From Verrucomicrobia bacterium UBA1731 (lineage in GTDB: Bacteria; Verrucomicrobiota; Kiritimatiellia; RFP12; UBA1067): 10,581 nucleotides of DNA. Positions 1 through 6,845 of this stretch are shown in pieces. The DNA is taken from positions 1 to 10,581 of the forward strand of contig DCIH01000039.1 of NCBI GenBank assembly GCA_002317575.1. Direction: 5' to 3'. A program made the translations under genes and the position numbers. Numbering within the stretch: position 1 is the first letter of the stretch; each line of letters begins with the position of its first letter. The notes below the pieces were generated by a model. It searched no databases and had not been told where the DNA came from. It saw only the letters and a program-made list of their open reading frames with translations.

Positions 1-348
1 GTGGACAATTCGCTCATCTGGGACGAGGCGAAGCAGAACATCTGCGGCCGCCGCGGCGGCATCAAGCAGTGGCTCTTCGAGAACGTCCCCGAGCTGGACA
101 CGACCTACGCGAACATCATGCGCTACAAGGCGCTCGCGAAGAAACTCAAACAGGTCGCGAACATAGCCGACCCCGAACCATTGACGGAAAATCACCCCGT
201 CGTGAAGCGTCTGATTGAAATCACCGGACCCGGCTTCGCGTGGCTTACGTTGACTGTCGAGCGCGCGCTTGCGCGGCGCGCGAAAGACGACGCGCGGATG
301 CATCGCGAAGCGGAACCGCCCCCTTGGGCGCGGCGCAGGACAGGGTAG
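1..348 (+). CDS. Hypothetical protein, probably 5'-partial at the window edge
   Basis: The frame is open from the first base of the window, which happens to read GTG, to a TAG at 346-348 (115 residues). The true start may lie outside. I do not recognise the family. The N-terminal part is well-formed protein sequence: an Ile-Trp-Asp-Glu segment, then a Gly-Gly-Ile-Lys-Gln-Trp-Leu segment near residue 20, then a basic, helical stretch rich in Lys (residues 40-52). Such composition would suit a small DNA- or RNA-binding domain, but no motif proves it. The C-terminal third (from about residue 85) is Arg/Ala/Pro-rich and looks like an unstructured tail. It is the only protein-coding gene on the plus strand here and converges with the permease gene, whose stop lies 20 nt beyond its own. 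It is not part of the minus-strand operons. Existence as a gene is likely but not certain. Confidence 0.55.
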   Translation: MDNSLIWDEAKQNICGRRGGIKQWLFENVPELDTTYANIMRYKALAKKLKQVANIADPEPLTENHPVVKRLIEITGPGFAWLTLTVERALARRAKDDARMHREAEPPPWARRRTG

Positions 349-368
349 GTGACACGCCCCAAGGGCCC

Positions 369-1220
369 TCAATGGCGCAGCAGCAAAAGGGCGAAGCATG
401 GCGCGCCCACGAGCGCACAGACAATGCCGGGCGACAAATCCCCCGGCAGGATGGCGCCAACCATCGTGGCTAGCGCGAGCGCGACACCTCCAGCCCCTGC
501 GGACAGGAGAACGAAAACGCGATGCCGGCCAGGCAGCAGTCGTCGAGCGACATGCGGCGCAATCAGACCGACAAAGCCGATCGCCCCCGCCAAGGCGACG
601 GCCGTCGCCGTCGCCAACGACGCGATTCCAAGCGCAAGAAACCTGAGCCGACGCGTGTCAATCCCTAGACATTCCGCGCGATCCGCACCCAACGACAGCA
701 CGTCCAGCCGATGCGCCTCGGCGAAAAGCACGGCCAAGGACAACACCAGCACGCCCGCTCCACACGACAGAGAGGAGCCCGTGACACCGGAAAGCGACCC
801 GAAGAGCCATTTGGAATGCGCCGCAAACGTCGCATCACGCGCCTGCGCCAGCAACAGCATCTGCAGGGAACAGGCGAACGACCCGGTCATGAACCCCGCC
901 AACACCACAGCAGACTGGCCCAACCGCTGCTGCGCCTCGCGACCGGCACGCGAACGGCTCCTGTCCGCCAGCGCCGCCACCGCGCAGACGACAATCAACG
1001 AACAACATGCGCCGGCGAACGCGGAAGCGGGCAACATGAACGCGCCCAGAAATGTCCAACCGAAGTGAAACGCCGCCGCCACGAACAGAGACGCCCCGCC
1101 GGTGAGACCCAGCATGTAAGGTTCGGCAAGGGGATTGCGCAAAACGCTCTGGAGCGTCGCGCCGGAGAGCGCAAGCAACGCGCCCACCACGAACGCCCCC
1201 ATGAGCGAAAGCGCCGTCAT
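369..1220 (-). CDS. FecCD/BtuC-family ABC transporter permease, N-terminally short
   Basis: This is an integral membrane permease of the family that imports iron-siderophores, haem or cobalamin with a periplasmic binding protein and an ATPase. Family signatures are clear: the G-A-L-L-A-L-S-G-A segment at residues 13-21 followed by NPLAEP (29-34), the S-L-G-A-D-R-A-E-C-L-G-I-D cytoplasmic coupling region (176-188) that normally contacts the ATPase, and GFVGLIAPHVAR (215-226). The protein is 283 residues against roughly 320-350 for the family. It starts where BtuC already has about 60 residues, so the first membrane helix and the R-L-P-R motif are missing. The ATG lies 8 nt after the TGA of the upstream MurU-AmgK gene, so the two are probably co-transcribed and translated by reinitiation; no strong Shine-Dalgarno is visible. 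The frame stays open upstream of the ATG but encodes no hydrophobic helix there. No partner ATPase or binding protein is in the window. Substrate unknown. Confidence 0.88.
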   Translation of the reverse strand: MTALSLMGAFVVGALLALSGATLQSVLRNPLAEPYMLGLTGGASLFVAAAFHFGWTFLGAFMLPASAFAGACCSLIVVCAVAALADRSRSRAGREAQQRLGQSAVVLAGFMTGSFACSLQMLLLAQARDATFAAHSKWLFGSLSGVTGSSLSCGAGVLVLSLAVLFAEAHRLDVLSLGADRAECLGIDTRRLRFLALGIASLATATAVALAGAIGFVGLIAPHVARRLLPGRHRVFVLLSAGAGGVALALATMVGAILPGDLSPGIVCALVGAPCFALLLLRH

Positions 1221-1228
1221 CGCCCGAT

Positions 1229-2896
1229 TCAGCGAACGCGCAGGCGTGCGGCCTCGCGCTCCATGAGGTGGTGCGTGAATTCGGAAAGCGCCGGCAACGC
1301 GGCGGCATGCGAGGCGATGTGCAGCGACTCCAGGGCGCGCGGAACATGCTTGGAAAACTGCGCCTGTCCCACAGTCGCGAGACGGCCGAATGCGCCCAAC
1401 GCCTGAACGAGCCGCTGCACGGCCGCCTCCGCGAGACCAGGCGCAGGATAATGTTTAATCAACCGCGCACGCGCCGACTGCGGCATGGGTACATAGGGAT
1501 CGTACAACAACGAAGCAACATCGTAAGCCGCCGCGCCCAGCCGCATGCCCTGGAAATCGATGAACACGGGCTCGTCGCGACCTTCGCGGTAAAGCACATT
1601 GGAGCTTTGGAAATCGCGGTGCACCAACACCTGCGGTGCCTCAAGCAACTTCTTGGCGACGGCATTCAGTTCAGATTGAACCGCCGAAGGCATTCCCGCC
1701 TCCATCGCCCAACGCCCCTTCACGGCGTACCGCTCGAAAAGGTCGTGCTCCCAGGCGTAAAGATCCGCGTCAAACGGCTTTTCGAGCATCGCAGGGTCGA
1801 CCGAGACGGCGTGAAACTTCTTCAAGGCCTCAAGCACCGGCGCGTAAAGTCTGACAAAATCGGCACCGGCCGCGTTCGCGCGTTCCTCCAACGATCCGCC
1901 GTTCAGCTCCTCGAGCGCGAGAATCCTGCATTCAGGCACATCGGCAAGCACGCCGGGCACGGGCACGCCGGCCGAGGCGAGATGTTTCGCGTGCGCCGCG
2001 TAACGGGCGTTCTCCGGTCGCGCCGCATCGTCATAGGAAACGGCGATCAGCGTTTCCTTGGCGTTGTCCAAACGCCAAAACGCGCGATCGCTGCCGCGGG
2101 CGCACAGAAACTCCGCGCCCGCCTCGTCCTTTTTCCAGCCAAGCTTTCCGCACAACGCGTCCAGCCGGGAATCACCGTAGAGCGACAACGGCTGCGGCCC
2201 GTCGTTCACTTCGCGATAGGACGCGATTGTCCCCGCATCACACCAAAAAGAATCCGGCTCGTCGACGCCCACTACGAACTTGCCGGCGTTCCACGCGGCG
2301 TTTTCGTAGGCCTGCACAATCGAACAGAACGGCTCTGGCGGCAGAAAACCAATCACCGCGGGAGACAGCAACGCCACGCCGCAATATGTCCATGTGCCGT
2401 CCATGCCGGGGTCGTCGCTCTTCCAGTTGCAGATGCGCCCCTCGAGGTCGGCCTCGACCGTGCGCGGTCCGCGCGCGCTCATCCAGCAGGCGGCGAAGCG
2501 GCCGTTTGCCGCAAAGGCCTCCTCGATCGGCTCAGGGTCGAGGTCTTCAATCACCACGTCGCCGTTCACGAGCCAGAAATCGTCCGCACCGATCCAGTCC
2601 GCAAGCGGACGAAGCACACCGCCCGTTCCGAGAATCCTCTCCTCGCGGGAAACGAACACCTTCACACCCGTCTTGCCGTCCGCGGCGTACGCCTTCACAT
2701 AGTCCTCGACCTGGCCCGCCAGATGATGCGCATTCACCGCAATTTCAGAAACACCCCACGACACGAGCATGTCCAACACGCGCTCGAGCATAGGCTGTCC
2801 CCACACGGGCAGCAACGGCTTCGGCCGGACATCCGTGAGGGGCTTGAGCCGCGTGCCGAAGCCCGCGGCGAGGACGACTGCCTTCTTCACCGCCAT
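1229..2896 (-). CDS. MurU-like nucleotidyltransferase fused to AmgK-like sugar kinase
   Basis: A 555-residue cytoplasmic protein with two enzyme domains. Residues 1-235 are a sugar-1-phosphate nucleotidyltransferase: the nucleotide-binding LAAGFGTRLKPLT (9-21), PKPLLPV (25-31), LGTGG (89-93) and the metal-binding NGDV (111-114). Residues about 245-555 are an aminoglycoside-phosphotransferase-type kinase: the catalytic H-R-D-F-Q-S-S-N (426-433) and the Mg-binding IDFQGM (446-451). Known pairing: AmgK phosphorylates MurNAc (or GlcNAc) at the anomeric position, and MurU turns MurNAc-1-phosphate into UDP-MurNAc, a peptidoglycan recycling route that bypasses de novo, fosfomycin-sensitive synthesis. 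Here both steps would be in one chain, with MurU first. I chose the ATG at 2894-2896, which directly precedes the Rossmann strand. A start at 2953 would add 19 residues without family character and lie deeper in the upstream gene. With this start the overlap with the upstream gene is 10 nt. Substrate specificity is inferred; another hexose-1-phosphate is possible. Confidence 0.85.
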   Translation of the reverse strand: MAVKKAVVLAAGFGTRLKPLTDVRPKPLLPVWGQPMLERVLDMLVSWGVSEIAVNAHHLAGQVEDYVKAYAADGKTGVKVFVSREERILGTGGVLRPLADWIGADDFWLVNGDVVIEDLDPEPIEEAFAANGRFAACWMSARGPRTVEADLEGRICNWKSDDPGMDGTWTYCGVALLSPAVIGFLPPEPFCSIVQAYENAAWNAGKFVVGVDEPDSFWCDAGTIASYREVNDGPQPLSLYGDSRLDALCGKLGWKKDEAGAEFLCARGSDRAFWRLDNAKETLIAVSYDDAARPENARYAAHAKHLASAGVPVPGVLADVPECRILALEELNGGSLEERANAAGADFVRLYAPVLEALKKFHAVSVDPAMLEKPFDADLYAWEHDLFERYAVKGRWAMEAGMPSAVQSELNAVAKKLLEAPQVLVHRDFQSSNVLYREGRDEPVFIDFQGMRLGAAAYDVASLLYDPYVPMPQSARARLIKHYPAPGLAEAAVQRLVQALGAFGRLATVGQAQFSKHVPRALESLHIASHAAALPALSEFTHHLMEREAARLRVR

Positions 2897-3696
2897 TGCA
2901 TGCGCTGCCTTTGCATTTTGACCTTGGGTTCTTCCAGCCCGAGCGCATACCACGTTTCGCCGATGCCGGAATTGTTGAAATGCGCGACGCGGTTGTTGGC
3001 GAGCGCCTCGCGGTTCGCCTTCAGCGTCGCGTCATCCGAATTCTTGAGCGCCTCGTTCAGCGCCTTGAATGCACGATCGACTTCGCCCTTCTGCACGAGG
3101 ATCCAGGACCATGTGGCGGCGACGAGCACGTTCTGGTTGTAGCGAAGACGCCTCAACGCCTTTGCGTAGACCTTTTCAATCGTCTCCAACGGCTCACCCT
3201 TCATGTGCAGACGGGCCATCTTCATGGCGGACATCGTGGGATCGAGGAACAGCGCCTTGTCCATCAGATCGTCGACCTTGCGCCACTCCCTGATCATCCA
3301 AAAAAGCTGGAACTGCGCCGTCGCGATCTGACGACGCATCATCGGCACCCAGCGATCGAACCTGTGGAGCGCCTCCGTGCGTTCGAGCGCCAACAACACA
3401 TACTTGCGCTGTTCGGCGGCCATTTCGGCCTGGGCCGACTTGACGGAATCCGGCGGCCGCGTCATCCAGCGACGGGATTTCGCCTCCATCGTCTTCTTCG
3501 CCTCCACCAGCACCTGCTGGACCTGCTCCATGCCCGTTTTGACCTTGCGTTGGACGAACAGTCCGCCGGCGATCTGACCGGCCGCGAAACCGCCCAATGC
3601 GACCACCAAACTCCCCACCGCCCCGAACATGTCCATGCCCCAGGACGCGCCGCCCAGAAGCAATCCAAAAGCAACCGACAACAGAACCGAATACAC
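2887..3696 (-). CDS. Membrane-anchored protein with helical, possibly TPR-like region; function unknown
   Basis: Not recognised as a named family. The 269 residues begin with two hydrophobic, Gly-rich segments (about 3-19 and 24-47) that should form a membrane hairpin. A charged helix follows (about 50-100, Glu/Lys/Gln-rich, possibly coiled coil), then a helical region (about 120-240) with TPR-like spacing, for example the segments around A-L-F-L-D-P (148-153), V-Y-A-K-A-L (176-181) and the helix pair 194-217 with A-F-K-A-L-N-E-A-L. This resembles membrane-tethered TPR scaffolds, but the repeats are degenerate. The start is a GTG at 3694-3696, preceded 5-11 nt upstream by a good GGGCAGG-type ribosome-binding site. 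The gene follows the phosphatase by about 41 nt and its end overlaps the MurU-AmgK start by 10 nt, suggesting translational coupling with the recycling enzyme. Any role in cell-envelope metabolism is inference from that position only. Confidence 0.8.
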   Translation of the reverse strand: MYSVLLSVAFGLLLGGASWGMDMFGAVGSLVVALGGFAAGQIAGGLFVQRKVKTGMEQVQQVLVEAKKTMEAKSRRWMTRPPDSVKSAQAEMAAEQRKYVLLALERTEALHRFDRWVPMMRRQIATAQFQLFWMIREWRKVDDLMDKALFLDPTMSAMKMARLHMKGEPLETIEKVYAKALRRLRYNQNVLVAATWSWILVQKGEVDRAFKALNEALKNSDDATLKANREALANNRVAHFNNSGIGETWYALGLEEPKVKMQRQRMQWR

Positions 3697-3737
3697 GTCA
3701 ACCTGCCCTTCGTCTTACGGCCGTCCGGAAACCGGAT

Positions 3738-5984
3738 TCAGCCAAACACCTTCCTGAACGAAAACTTGTTGCAACCGTCCTCACGGCAATACGATACGTC
3801 GTCCATGAGCTTCTTGACCATGAGGATGCCGAGCCCGCCGATTTCGCGCTCGTCCGCCGAAAGCGTGATGTCGGGATCGAGATGGTCGAGCGGATTCCAC
3901 GCCGACCCGGAATCGATCACCGTGAAACGCGCGGCCTTGGGATCGCGTGCCAGTTCGACGCGTAGCGTGACATCCGCCGACCCCGAGTACGAACAGACAT
4001 TCGTGAGGATTTCGTCCAGCGCAACGAGCAGATCCGATTTCGCGTCCTGCGGGCACCCCGCATCCTTGAGTTTCCCTTCAGCGAACGCGGCGATTTCCGG
4101 CATGGAGCCGGTGGCCGCGGGCTTCGTGATTTCAAAGACCTCCGGCCGACCGCGATAACGGAGGGCTAGCATCGTGATGTCGTCGAACTGGGCCGCCGTG
4201 CCGGCGAAGGCGTCGACGGCGTTGCGCACGAACCGGCAGACGTCCTGCGGCGGAGCCAGCTTCGGAGCCAGCGGATTGAACCGCTGCAGGCCACGTCCGC
4301 GCTCGCCCCGCAAGACCTCCTCCAGACGCGATTCGCCGAACATCTCGTGCATCACATTGTTCGCTTCGGTGACGCCGTCCGTATATAGGAAAAGCAAATC
4401 GCCCGGGGCGAGCCGGGTCCTGTAGACCTTGTAGGCGGCCGTATCCATGGCGCCGAGGAAGAGTCCGGACACAGAATCAACGGGCATCAGCGAACCATCC
4501 GGATGGCGGACATACGGCGGATTGTGGCCGGCGTTCACATAGACGAGATCGCCAGTGTCTTCGTCCAGGACGCCGACCCAGCATGTGACGAACATCTCGG
4601 TTTCGTTGCCTTCGCACAGACGCAGATTCGTCTCCGCGACGGCATCGGCCAAATCGTTCTTCGACAGCACGCAGCTCTTCAGCAGCGTCTTGGCCTTCAT
4701 CATGAACATCGCCGCGGGGACGCCCTTTCCGGACACATCCGCCACGATCACGGCCAACCTGTTCTCCCCGACATAGTAGAAATCGTAGAAGTCGCCGCCC
4801 ACGTCGCGCGCGGGATCCATCCGGGCGAACACATCCATCTTGAGATCCCGCGGATACGGCGGGAAAATCACGGGCAACGCCGTGCGCTGGATCGAATGCG
4901 CCGTCGCGAGATCTTCGGCGTTCCGTCGGTTTTCCGCATCCCGCATGGCCGACAGCTTGCGATTGGACGCGGATATCCGCGCGAGGAGGAATCCGAACGC
5001 CGTGAAAAGCGCCAGCAACGAGAACACGACCAGAACCGTCGTCGCCTGGTTGACATCGCGATTCGGCCCCAACGGCAGGACAGCGACGATCAAAATGTCA
5101 CGGATGTAGCGCGCGCGCAAGGCGATTTCGGACCCGTTCCGCCGCACGATCAGCGACCGGCGGCAGAAGTTGACGCCGGAGGCGTGAAAGTCGGCGGACG
5201 GCGGAAACGCGTCGTACAGGCCATCCAAGTCAAACCCCAAATCGGCCTCCAACAGCTTTCCGGCCCAGCACCCCGTTTCGTTCCTGGAGGCGCTCATGAT
5301 CACACGATAGTCGTCGCCCTCTTTCTGGGCGCACAAGAAAAACCCGTCGCGGCCCTGGCCAAATGTCCAATTGCGCATGAATATGCCGGCTCCGGAACGG
5401 AACGACTCCGTGACATGCCTGATGTCGCTGCCGACCTGCACGTATCCGCTGCCGTCCGCAAACGGGACGCCGAGATACTTCCGAACACACCCGGGATTCG
5501 CGGCGCCGGGCCGGAACGGCTCGGTGTACAGGGCGTCCACGCCGTTGGTCAGCACCATGAAGCGCTCGGCCGGGCCGCCCAGCATCGTGCCGACGGCGGC
5601 CACCTCGTCGTCCGTGGACACGGCGATGCGTCCGTCGCGAAGCACGACATTGATTTCATCGAGGTCGAACATGTCCGCCCATTGCCGCAATCGGACCTGC
5701 GACACGGCCGTGGTGGCCGACACGACCTGATCGCGGATCCATTTCGCCCGCAAACCCAGTCCGTACCCGATGTAGTTGTCGAACGAGAGCTCGAAATCGT
5801 CGGAAATGTAATCCAGTTCGTCCTCAGAACGCGAATCGGCGAAATGCCGTTGCATCAAGGCGACGGCCATGACGATGGCCGCGAAAACCACGATCGCCGA
5901 CGACACGAAACGGAACCACCACTTGACGGAGGCGGAATCGCCGAGGGTTGTCGGCACCGCGTAACTGCGAGAACCCTCGCTCAT
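3738..5984 (-). CDS. Membrane SpoIIE/RsbU-type PP2C phosphatase with C-terminal RsbW-like ATPase domain
   Basis: A 748-residue signalling protein. A cytoplasmic N-terminus precedes TM1 (23-44), a large extracytoplasmic sensor region (about 47-313) containing several Cys, TM2 (315-336) and a short charged linker helix. The PP2C-SpoIIE phosphatase domain (about 380-610) shows the metal-binding acidic residues in RDVGGDFYD (393-401), ADVSGKG (415-421), TDGVTE (535-540) and FDDIT (600-604). The last 120 residues form a GHKL/HATPase domain like that of anti-sigma kinases RsbW and SpoIIAB: E658 and N662 in the N-box, DSGSAW (691-696), GGLG (716-719). The phosphatase domain should dephosphorylate a STAS protein, and the ATPase domain should phosphorylate it or act as an anti-sigma factor. 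The likely partner is encoded immediately upstream, its stop only 7 nt before this ATG. No Shine-Dalgarno is obvious, so translation is probably coupled to that gene. The external signal is unknown. Confidence 0.92.
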   Translation of the reverse strand: MSEGSRSYAVPTTLGDSASVKWWFRFVSSAIVVFAAIVMAVALMQRHFADSRSEDELDYISDDFELSFDNYIGYGLGLRAKWIRDQVVSATTAVSQVRLRQWADMFDLDEINVVLRDGRIAVSTDDEVAAVGTMLGGPAERFMVLTNGVDALYTEPFRPGAANPGCVRKYLGVPFADGSGYVQVGSDIRHVTESFRSGAGIFMRNWTFGQGRDGFFLCAQKEGDDYRVIMSASRNETGCWAGKLLEADLGFDLDGLYDAFPPSADFHASGVNFCRRSLIVRRNGSEIALRARYIRDILIVAVLPLGPNRDVNQATTVLVVFSLLALFTAFGFLLARISASNRKLSAMRDAENRRNAEDLATAHSIQRTALPVIFPPYPRDLKMDVFARMDPARDVGGDFYDFYYVGENRLAVIVADVSGKGVPAAMFMMKAKTLLKSCVLSKNDLADAVAETNLRLCEGNETEMFVTCWVGVLDEDTGDLVYVNAGHNPPYVRHPDGSLMPVDSVSGLFLGAMDTAAYKVYRTRLAPGDLLFLYTDGVTEANNVMHEMFGESRLEEVLRGERGRGLQRFNPLAPKLAPPQDVCRFVRNAVDAFAGTAAQFDDITMLALRYRGRPEVFEITKPAATGSMPEIAAFAEGKLKDAGCPQDAKSDLLVALDEILTNVCSYSGSADVTLRVELARDPKAARFTVIDSGSAWNPLDHLDPDITLSADEREIGGLGILMVKKLMDDVSYCREDGCNKFSFRKVFG

Positions 5985-5991
5985 CGGAAAA

Positions 5992-6291
5992 TCAAACGAA
6001 TGTGAGCAGCGGCGAGAAGCCCGTGAGATCGAGAACCTTCTTCACCGTGGCGTTGACGCCAGCGAGCTTGAACACGGCCTTGCGCGCCGTCATCGCCTTC
6101 TGGGCCATAAGAATGACGCGCAACCCGGCGGAAGAAACATATTCGAGATCCGTGAAATCGAATGTCAGATCCATGATTTCCGCAGGCAGCCCCTTCACCT
6201 CGGCATCCAGCTGCGGAGCCGTCGCCGTCTCCAACCGGCCCCTGACAACGATGTTGAGGACGGGACCTTCCTGAACTTTAGCGATATCCAT
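5992..6291 (-). CDS. STAS-domain anti-sigma-factor antagonist (RsbV/SpoIIAA-like)
   Basis: A 99-residue single STAS domain, the usual length for RsbV or SpoIIAA. The family's phosphorylation loop is present: after the strand D-L-T-F-D-F-T-D-L comes E-Y-V-S-S-A-G-L, where Ser53 or Ser54 is the expected phosphoacceptor. In the known mechanism the unphosphorylated form binds an RsbW-type kinase/anti-sigma protein and frees its partner; a PP2C phosphatase resets the phosphorylated form. The neighbouring large gene encodes both a PP2C phosphatase and an RsbW-like domain, so this is the obvious substrate. The ATG at 6289-6291 has a strong GAAGGA ribosome-binding site (6301-6306) at 9-nt spacing, stronger than that of the next gene, suggesting the STAS protein is made in excess over the phosphatase. 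No sigma factor gene is present in the window. Confidence 0.93.
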   Translation of the reverse strand: MDIAKVQEGPVLNIVVRGRLETATAPQLDAEVKGLPAEIMDLTFDFTDLEYVSSAGLRVILMAQKAMTARKAVFKLAGVNATVKKVLDLTGFSPLLTFV

Positions 6292-6318
6292 GATTGCTTT
6301 TCCTTCAAAACGGTCGGA

Positions 6319-6777
6319 TCAAACCGACATGAACGAACCGCCGAACGGCGCCGATTCCGCGCCCGAGGATCCGGCACCGGCCACTTCCGGACGGTACTCA
6401 GCCACGAGCTTGTGCCATGTCTCCAGCGTATTCACGAACTTCTCCAATCCCGCCGCGAAACTCTCGCCGTCGAGCACCAGAAGCGGATCGCAACGGCACA
6501 GGAATATCTTGCCGGAATCCGGTTCGCGGGAAATGGTGGCGCCGGACGTGCCCTGGAAAAGATGATTCGCGGCCAGCATCGCCTCGTAAAGGCTGGTGGG
6601 ATTTTCGGGCGGCGGTTCGCCGATTTCCGCATACACGCTCACGATCTGCAGCTCGGAAAGATACTGGATCGTGATGTGCATGTCGTCAACGGACAGCTGG
6701 CAGACGCCATCATCGTCGGGCACAAGGTCGATGCCGATTTTCTTGCCCAGCGCTTGGATGATTTCTTCAAATTCCAT
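6319..6777 (-). CDS. CesT/Tir-type secretion chaperone-like protein
   Basis: A 152-residue acidic protein with the size and pattern of the Tir chaperone (CesT) family, the class I type III secretion chaperones. An N-terminal helix (F-E-E-I-I-Q-A-L-G-K-K-I-G, 3-15) is followed by beta strands (about 25-51), the helix after a Pro/Asn turn (S-L-Y-E-A-M-L-A-A-N, 62-71), two strands (78-84 and 90-101), then the long C-terminal helix (105-128). The tail (133-152) is Gly/Ser/Ala-rich and probably disordered. CesT proteins normally bind an effector's N-terminus as dimers; the same fold also occurs in proteins without secretion roles, often annotated YbjN-like. A GAGGAG ribosome-binding site lies at 6789-6794, 11 nt before the ATG. 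It is the first gene of the chaperone-STAS-phosphatase unit, 27 nt before the STAS gene. The assignment rests on fold pattern rather than strict motifs. Confidence 0.7.
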   Translation of the reverse strand: MEFEEIIQALGKKIGIDLVPDDDGVCQLSVDDMHITIQYLSELQIVSVYAEIGEPPPENPTSLYEAMLAANHLFQGTSGATISREPDSGKIFLCRCDPLLVLDGESFAAGLEKFVNTLETWHKLVAEYRPEVAGAGSSGAESAPFGGSFMSV

Positions 6778-6784
6778 ACGAGAC

Positions 6785-6840
6785 GGTTCTCCTCAGTTTC
6801 GCGCAATTGTATCATAAAATACCGCGTTGTGGAATGCTGA
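6785..6840 (-). promoter_or_regulatory. Putative promoter and ribosome-binding site of the chaperone-STAS-phosphatase operon
   Basis: The 68-nt gap between the VWA gene and the chaperone gene contains an AT-rich stretch unusual for this GC-rich window. Read on the minus strand it holds overlapping -10-like hexamers TATGAT (6811-6816) and TACAAT (6806-6811), each one mismatch from TATAAT. The -35 side is poor (TTCCAC at 6829-6834 at 17-nt spacing), so activation or an alternative sigma factor is possible. The GAGGAG ribosome-binding site at 6789-6794 follows. Confidence 0.35.
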
Positions 6841-6845
6841 AACGC

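Noticed and set aside
321..365. Inverted repeat CCCTTGGGCG / CGCCCCAAGGG between the convergent ends of the hypothetical and permease genes, as a bidirectional terminator
   Set aside because: One arm has an extra C, the loop is about 24 nt, and neither side is followed by a T-run.
2897..2953. Longer N-terminus of the MurU-AmgK protein starting at 2953
   Set aside because: The 19 extra residues lack family character and would overlap the upstream gene by 67 nt; the ATG at 2896 directly precedes the conserved first strand.
1268..3142. 624-residue plus-strand open frame opposite the fusion gene
   Set aside because: A shadow frame caused by high GC on the opposite strand; it is rich in Arg/His/Pro, and its translation has no recognisable motifs, while the minus strand has intact enzyme motifs.
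5942..5979. Eight-base inverted repeat CGAGGGTT / AACCCTCG in the first codons of the phosphatase gene
   Set aside because: The loop of 22 nt and its position within coding sequence make chance or weak structure more likely than a regulatory hairpin.
4503..6005. 500-residue plus-strand open frame opposite the phosphatase gene
   Set aside because: Antisense shadow with His/Arg/Gly-rich composition and no motifs; the minus-strand frame has full domain structure.
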